Positions 59,974-64,000 of a stretch of DNA of 64,000 nucleotides are shown one piece after another; position 1 is the first letter of the stretch; each line of letters begins with the position of its first letter. The DNA lies in assembly GCA_036924285.1 (NCBI GenBank), contig JAYKYS010000001.1, positions 28,457,501 to 28,521,500 of the forward strand, read 5' to 3'. Below the pieces are notes generated by a model. It saw nothing but the letters and a program-made list of their open reading frames with translations. It made no database searches and had not been told where the DNA came from. Source of the stretch: Asterella californica (taxonomy: Eukaryota > Streptophyta > Marchantiopsida > Marchantiales > Aytoniaceae). The translations under genes were made by a program, and so were the position numbers.

Positions 59974-60719
59974 GTGGCTATAAAAAAGAAAGCATCGCCA
60001 AAAAAAAACACATACACCGAGACCGATTATAAGACCTCTGTATTGCTCTCACTGAAGTATGTGCCTCACGTAACATATTTCTTGAGTGGATACTCTACTG
60101 CTGCACTGAACATAGACGTTAGGCTAGTAGGAGACCAAGCACTGACGTGGCCCATTGAGTCTTATTGCTGTAGGATAGGATATTTTATAGCTGCTGCTAA
60201 GGCATCGAAGGCCGTGGGTATAAAGTGCATGGAATGTAGGCTACTAGAGTTCATCACAAGCGCAGGTGCTAGCATAAGGCAAGGTCTTTATAAGGACGCC
60301 TCCATAACATCGCCAGACATATACTTCCAGATAGACGATGGAGTTGTCGCTAATGTATCAAAGCTGTTGTATCAAGCTAATGTAGTAGGTTTAGAGTGTT
60401 AACCGCCTCAATGGACACGGTACGTAAGCTCATGGAACATAGTAACGAGCCTAATAACAGTGTGTTATGTGCGTATTGTAGATATATTTCTGTGTGGCCC
60501 TCTGTAGCACCAATAAGAGCAATAATAATAGACCAGTCGCCCTACGACAGCCGGCTAATGCCATATATAGGATCGTCCTTTGCATACGAAGGCGAGGAGG
60601 TGACTCCCTCAGTAGCTGTGTTGGCTAACACAGCAACTTGTCCCTTGATATGGCAAAACGATGTTGAGGATTATCAAGTGACTGCAAGGACTAGAGTCAA
60701 CATGAAGGTTGTTATTTAG
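59974..60719 (+). pseudogene. Orphan coding fragment, possibly from a DNA virus
   Basis: Two plus-strand frames (to 60,402 and from about 60,399 to 60,719) look like one protein of about 240 residues with a one-base frame change at the junction. No in-frame ATG occurs before codon 60,229, so the 5' end is missing. Amino-acid composition and codon use look protein-like and are less AT-biased than the neighbours. The second part has a small block (IIIDQSPYDS, later IGSSFAY) faintly reminiscent of the active-site region of uracil-DNA glycosylases, as found in large DNA viruses and cells; this is weak. The first part is unrecognised. A TATAAAAAAG string lies at 59,979. The fragment ends about 150 bp before the LINE poly(A). 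Confidence 0.35.
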
Positions 60720-60893
60720 GTTCTTTTGCGTTTTCTTATAAAGATCTACTAGTTCAACTTCAACTTCGTGGGACTCTGAAGGAGATTTGAATGGGAGCTC
60801 TACTCAGTCATCCCTTACTCTCAATAGTAAAAGCTAAATTCTACGCAAAGTCATATAAAACTGTTTGTTGCTCTTGCTTTTTCTTTTTCTTTT

Positions 60894-60895
<2 letters not shown>

Positions 60896-60943
<48 letters not shown>
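60896..60943 (-). other. Poly(A) tail of the LINE
   Basis: Forty-eight uninterrupted T on the plus strand, extended to 60,877 by CTTTTT units. It marks the 3' end of the minus-strand LINE. Confidence 0.93.
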
Positions 60944-60947
<4 letters not shown>

Positions 60948-60986
60948 GCCACAAGGGACCACGCGAAAGTTTATAAATCTGAAAGG

Positions 60987-61748
60987 CTAAAGGGTGCCAC
61001 CCGTACACGACACCGTACCCGGCCCGCTCCAAAAACCCCCCTCAGGAGGCTCACTCCCAGCACCGACCCGCCCGGGCCCGGCCTGCCCGCACGACTTGGC
61101 AGCCCGGCTACGACCCGCGACACACCCCCCGGACTTCAAGTTCCCGGGCGTGTTCGGGAGCCCGTCACCCCCCACCCACTCTTTCACGAAGCCCCCTTTC
61201 CCCTCACCCGCTTTCGTCCTACCCCGGCTCGCCCACCCGATGCACTGACCATTATCCTCGCTTTTTCTACTACGCGCGCTTCTGACCGCACTCGTCCTCT
61301 CACCATCGCTACGGCCGCCATGGCAGGGCACAGCCCTCGAGCAATTCGCCTTCTCGACGTCCCTTCTCACCGACGCGGACGCCTTCTTGCTATCCCTGAT
61401 CGTGAACTCTCTCCCGTCGTTATTCTTCGTTGCTCTTGATTGCTTCTTCGCCTTCATCATGACCTTTTTGGTGTCTCTGACAGGATTGTAGGAGTGCCTT
61501 CTGACAGACGGAGCGAGGATCGCGCTACCCCGACCCCACGCCCGCTTGAGGTATCGATTCTTCCTCTCCTCATTATTGCTTCTGCCACGGAGGCCGCCAT
61601 CGCCCCTCCACTTCGAGCCGGCCGACGACCTAACAGGCGAGTACTGCAGCCTGTCCTTATGCTGTCGACCTCTCCGCTTGCTGCCCCTCCAGGTCGGTTT
61701 CTGTTTCCTCACCCTCTTCCTTTTCTTCCCGGTAGTGTAATATTCCAT
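60987..61748 (-). CDS. GC-rich open frame downstream of LINE ORF2, status uncertain
   Basis: A 253-codon frame starts 6 bp after the reverse-transcriptase stop and ends about 45 bp before the poly(A). The N-terminal half is very basic (KKRKRVRKQK), the C-terminal half Gly/Ser-rich. It has no recognised domain. In GC-rich DNA a frame this long can stay open by chance, so it may simply be 3' UTR; a small extra ORF is the alternative. Confidence 0.25.
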   Translation of the reverse strand: MEYYTTGKKRKRVRKQKPTWRGSKRRGRQHKDRLQYSPVRSSAGSKWRGDGGLRGRSNNEERKNRYLKRAWGRGSAILAPSVRRHSYNPVRDTKKVMMKAKKQSRATKNNDGREFTIRDSKKASASVRRDVEKANCSRAVPCHGGRSDGERTSAVRSARSRKSEDNGQCIGWASRGRTKAGEGKGGFVKEWVGGDGLPNTPGNLKSGGCVAGRSRAAKSCGQAGPGRVGAGSEPPEGGFWSGPGTVSCTGGTL

Positions 61749-61754
61749 CGATGT

Positions 61755-64000
61755 TTATCGAGATTCGTCCCTAAACTCCGTCAGTTCTTGTGCACTTCCG
61801 GTTCTCTCCTGTAGTTTCCTTTGAATATTCCCTAAGGTGCACATAGTCGCTTCCCAGGTTTTTTTGTTTCGCAGGCTAGAATCCTCTCTAAGCCCGGCCC
61901 ACATAGTCTTCGCCACTTCCGCTAGTATCCTCGCTGCCGGTCTTTCGGACTCTTGGCCTCTGAACACCCGATCGGCACGCTCTTTCCAAGTTACTTGGGT
62001 GTGCTCTACCAGAATGTGCAACAGGGCCGCGTTTTCCTTTCTCGTGCTTAGAGCCTTGTCTATTGTTTCCAGCAGTCCGCTACCCTCCCCACAAGCCAGC
62101 TCGCTTCCCAGCTCATGGAGTTTAAGTCGCTTCCACCTTCTTTTGGCCCACGGACACTCCCAAAACATGTGTTCTAGCGACTCTATTTCACTGCACCCTC
62201 TTGGACAGCGCCCATCTCCAATTCTCATCAGTAGGGCCCTATGGTTAGAGAAGAACCCCCTATTGAGGAGTCTCCATAGCCAGCAATTTGTTCTCATCGT
62301 TCCCCCCTCCTTCCACAAGCGTTTCCATCTCTCTTTCCATCGGTTCTCTGAGTCATTCACTCTCCATCGAACGTTGAGGTTGGTGCCACTCGATGTGGAG
62401 GCCGTAAGTAATTTCTTCCACTCACTTAGCTCCCTCTTCCATCCTTTTAGAGCTTTAATCTCGGTCTTCCAGGTCCAGCTAGAACTTTCCTGCAGGCCCC
62501 CCCTGATGCTCTGGGATTCTCCTGCCCATCTGGTTAGTCGGCCCAAAGCCCCTTCATCCTCTCCCTCCTGCCGACTCCTTGTGAGTGATAGCGAGGCGAA
62601 GCCCATAGAGTCTCGTAGATCCTTCAATTTTAAATCATTGAGTGTAACTAGCTTAGATCTTCTGAGCCCTCTCACCGCCTCCCTCACCTCTCCTTCGCTT
62701 AAATGAGTCGCTTTTCCCCAAACCTCTGCGGCTAACCTCGCTGAAAGGCCCTCAGGTAGAAAGGCCGTCCCTCCCTCGAAGACCAGATGGCGGTGGGCCA
62801 ATCTCCAACTTTTAAGCATACTGTTTAGAGTTGGGAGGGCACGTACCTGTAGTTGGGGCAGCATGAGCAGCCCCTCCTCCGGGGACCACCCCATCGTCCT
62901 CCTCCTATGTCGTCCGTGTGTCATTGTCTCTATAATGCTAGCCTTGGCGATATTCACCCATTCCTGCTTTCCTCCTCCCATCAGTTTCCCAATGTATTTT
63001 AATTTCAGGGCTTGGGCAACTACAGTGAAGGGGGTAATACCCAGGCCTCCCTCCTCTTTGGATCTCGATAGAACTTCCCACGCTACCATAGGCTGTTTAC
63101 TCCTTCCTTCCTCTCCCTTCCCCCACAGAAAAACCCGGCAGACATCCTCAAGCTTCCTGAATCCGGCTGCTGCCCCATCCAAACACGTCAGCTGGTAGGC
63201 AGGGATGGCCCGAAGAACGTGAGTCAGCAGTATCACTCTGCTAGTCCAGGAGAGCATCCGATTAGACCAGTGTTGGAGTTGTTTCTGAAGACGTCCTACG
63301 ATCGCCTCCACTATCTGATTTTCAGTCAGTCCACGTCCAATCCAGGCCCCCAAGTATCTGATCATCTGCCCAGTCCTAGCAACGATGCAGCCAGAGCCCT
63401 CTAACCAGTCGGGTATCGTGCTCATTCCAACCGGTACCACTACAGACTTCCCGAGATTTAAGGAGGCTCCCGAAATCTTTTCGTACTTGCTGATAACTTT
63501 CTGCGTGGCACGGAAGCAGCCCTCCGTGCCCTCGATCATTAGCCCTGTATCATCAGCAAATAGCTGATGCAGCAGCGCCTGACCCCCTCCCGTTTGGATT
63601 CCTTCTATCTCTCCATTAGCTCTGGCCTGCTTCAGTAGGTCCATCAGTGGTTGCGTGGCGATAGCGAAGAGGAAAGGCGCCACCGGGCAGCCTTGTCTAA
63701 CACCCCTCCCCAGAGCGATTCCCTCCGTAAAACCACCATTGATATGGACCTTGGAATGCCCCCCCACCGTTAACCCTTTTATCAGTTTTATAAACTTGTG
63801 GTCGAAATTCATCGCGCTCATAGTATCCCACAGGTATTTCTGGGATACCCTGTCGTACGCCTTCATAAAATCGAGTTTCAGGAAGAGATAGGGTCTCCCT
63901 TTAGCTTCCGCCAGTTCTTGACCCATTTTAAAGCTCAGGATGTTATCATAAATGTCTCTTCCCTTGATGAACCCGGTTTGTTGATCATCTACCACGTTCT
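61755..64000 (-). CDS. LINE ORF2: reverse transcriptase, C-terminal part
   Basis: The frame is open from the window edge to a stop at 61,755 (at least 746 residues from an internal Met at 63,995) with no breaks. Numbering from that Met, motif A is LDFMKAYD (D42), GRGVRQGCPVAPFLFAI (97-113) is motif B, and FADD (146-149) is the catalytic core; LNLGKS and a thumb region follow. Near 565-625 is the zinc-binding RVT domain (WRLLNRGFF...CPRGCSEIESLEHMFWECPWA) typical of plant L1 proteins. The upstream endonuclease and ORF1 must lie beyond 64,000. The protein would nick the target and copy its own RNA at the poly(A). The intact frame implies a fairly young copy. Confidence 0.93.
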   Translation of the reverse strand, partial: NVVDDQQTGFIKGRDIYDNILSFKMGQELAEAKGRPYLFLKLDFMKAYDRVSQKYLWDTMSAMNFDHKFIKLIKGLTVGGHSKVHINGGFTEGIALGRGVRQGCPVAPFLFAIATQPLMDLLKQARANGEIEGIQTGGGQALLHQLFADDTGLMIEGTEGCFRATQKVISKYEKISGASLNLGKSVVVPVGMSTIPDWLEGSGCIVARTGQMIRYLGAWIGRGLTENQIVEAIVGRLQKQLQHWSNRMLSWTSRVILLTHVLRAIPAYQLTCLDGAAAGFRKLEDVCRVFLWGKGEEGRSKQPMVAWEVLSRSKEEGGLGITPFTVVAQALKLKYIGKLMGGGKQEWVNIAKASIIETMTHGRHRRRTMGWSPEEGLLMLPQLQVRALPTLNSMLKSWRLAHRHLVFEGGTAFLPEGLSARLAAEVWGKATHLSEGEVREAVRGLRRSKLVTLNDLKLKDLRDSMGFASLSLTRSRQEGEDEGALGRLTRWAGESQSIRGGLQESSSWTWKTEIKALKGWKRELSEWKKLLTASTSSGTNLNVRWRVNDSENRWKERWKRLWKEGGTMRTNCWLWRLLNRGFFSNHRALLMRIGDGRCPRGCSEIESLEHMFWECPWAKRRWKRLKLHELGSELACGEGSGLLETIDKALSTRKENAALLHILVEHTQVTWKERADRVFRGQESERPAARILAEVAKTMWAGLREDSSLRNKKTWEATMCTLGNIQRKLQERTGSAQELTEFRDESR

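Larger units (their letters stand above)
60877..64000 (-). mobile_element. LINE (L1-type) retrotransposon, 3' part, runs off the right edge
   Basis: Minus-strand non-LTR element: reverse transcriptase frame, downstream GC-rich sequence, then a poly(A) tail (48 T on the plus strand, 60,896-60,943) continued by AAAAAG units to 60,877. GC content rises sharply at 60,945 compared with the AT-rich left flank, marking the element edge. The 5' end and the second target duplication lie outside the window. Confidence 0.92.

Noticed and set aside
60791..61032. Frames running through the T/A homopolymer
   Set aside because: They are poly-Phe or poly-Lys artefacts of the LINE poly(A) tail.
61837..63891. 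Several plus-strand open frames of 60-290 codons opposite the LINE
   Set aside because: They are antisense to a clear reverse-transcriptase frame and stay open because of high GC; their peptides are Ser/Leu-rich without domains.

Overview
This is a nuclear window from a land plant, crowded with transposable elements. Two host genes with plant-type exon/intron structure survive: a secreted PR-1/CAP protein at the left edge and a caffeic-acid-type O-methyltransferase (OMT) at 41.1-42.6 kb. Both have GT-AG introns and TATA boxes. The AT-rich background, the Copia element primed by initiator-Met tRNA and the GC-rich plant-type LINE suggest a non-seed plant, perhaps a liverwort such as Marchantia. 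That placement is inference; nothing here fixes the species.

Layout: (1) 0-1.15 kb holds the CAP gene on the minus strand with its promoter. (2) 3.3-7.7 kb is a 4.4 kb segment present again at 31.5-35.9 kb, with about 0.8 kb inverted between the copies. (3) 10.9-18.7 kb holds old tandem repeats, a broken gag-like coiled-coil frame and a stretch unusually rich in GAAGAC/GTCTTC. (4) 18.7-22.6 kb is a decayed DNA-transposon (CACTA/EnSpm-like) transposase. (5) 22.7-24.6 kb is a mosaic of three repeat fragments joined end to end, each with a partner elsewhere in the window; one is a copy of the CAP promoter. (6) 24.6-31.5 kb has no recognised gene but contains a degenerate tandem array.

(7) 36.1-41.06 kb is a nearly complete young Ty1/Copia retrotransposon. 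It has 243/241 bp LTRs, a TCCCG target duplication, PBS, PPT and a polyprotein broken by only two TGG-to-TGA changes. It sits in the 5' leader of the OMT gene, separating the OMT TATA box (36.05 kb) from its ATG (41,145). (8) 43.8-46.7 kb is AT-rich with further dispersed repeats.

(9) 47.9-57.6 kb is a Helentron-type (Helitron2-like) rolling-circle transposon on the minus strand. In transcription order it carries an RPA-like gene with recognisable splice sites, an OTU protease domain, a Rep domain, a PIF1-type helicase and an apurinic-type endonuclease. Key catalytic sites of Rep, helicase and endonuclease all look lost. (10) 57.7-60.7 kb has a direct-repeat pair, a coiled-coil gene fragment and an orphan fragment of unknown, possibly viral, origin. 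(11) From 60.88 kb to the right edge is the 3' part of a GC-rich LINE on the minus strand, ending in a 48-nt poly(A) tail.
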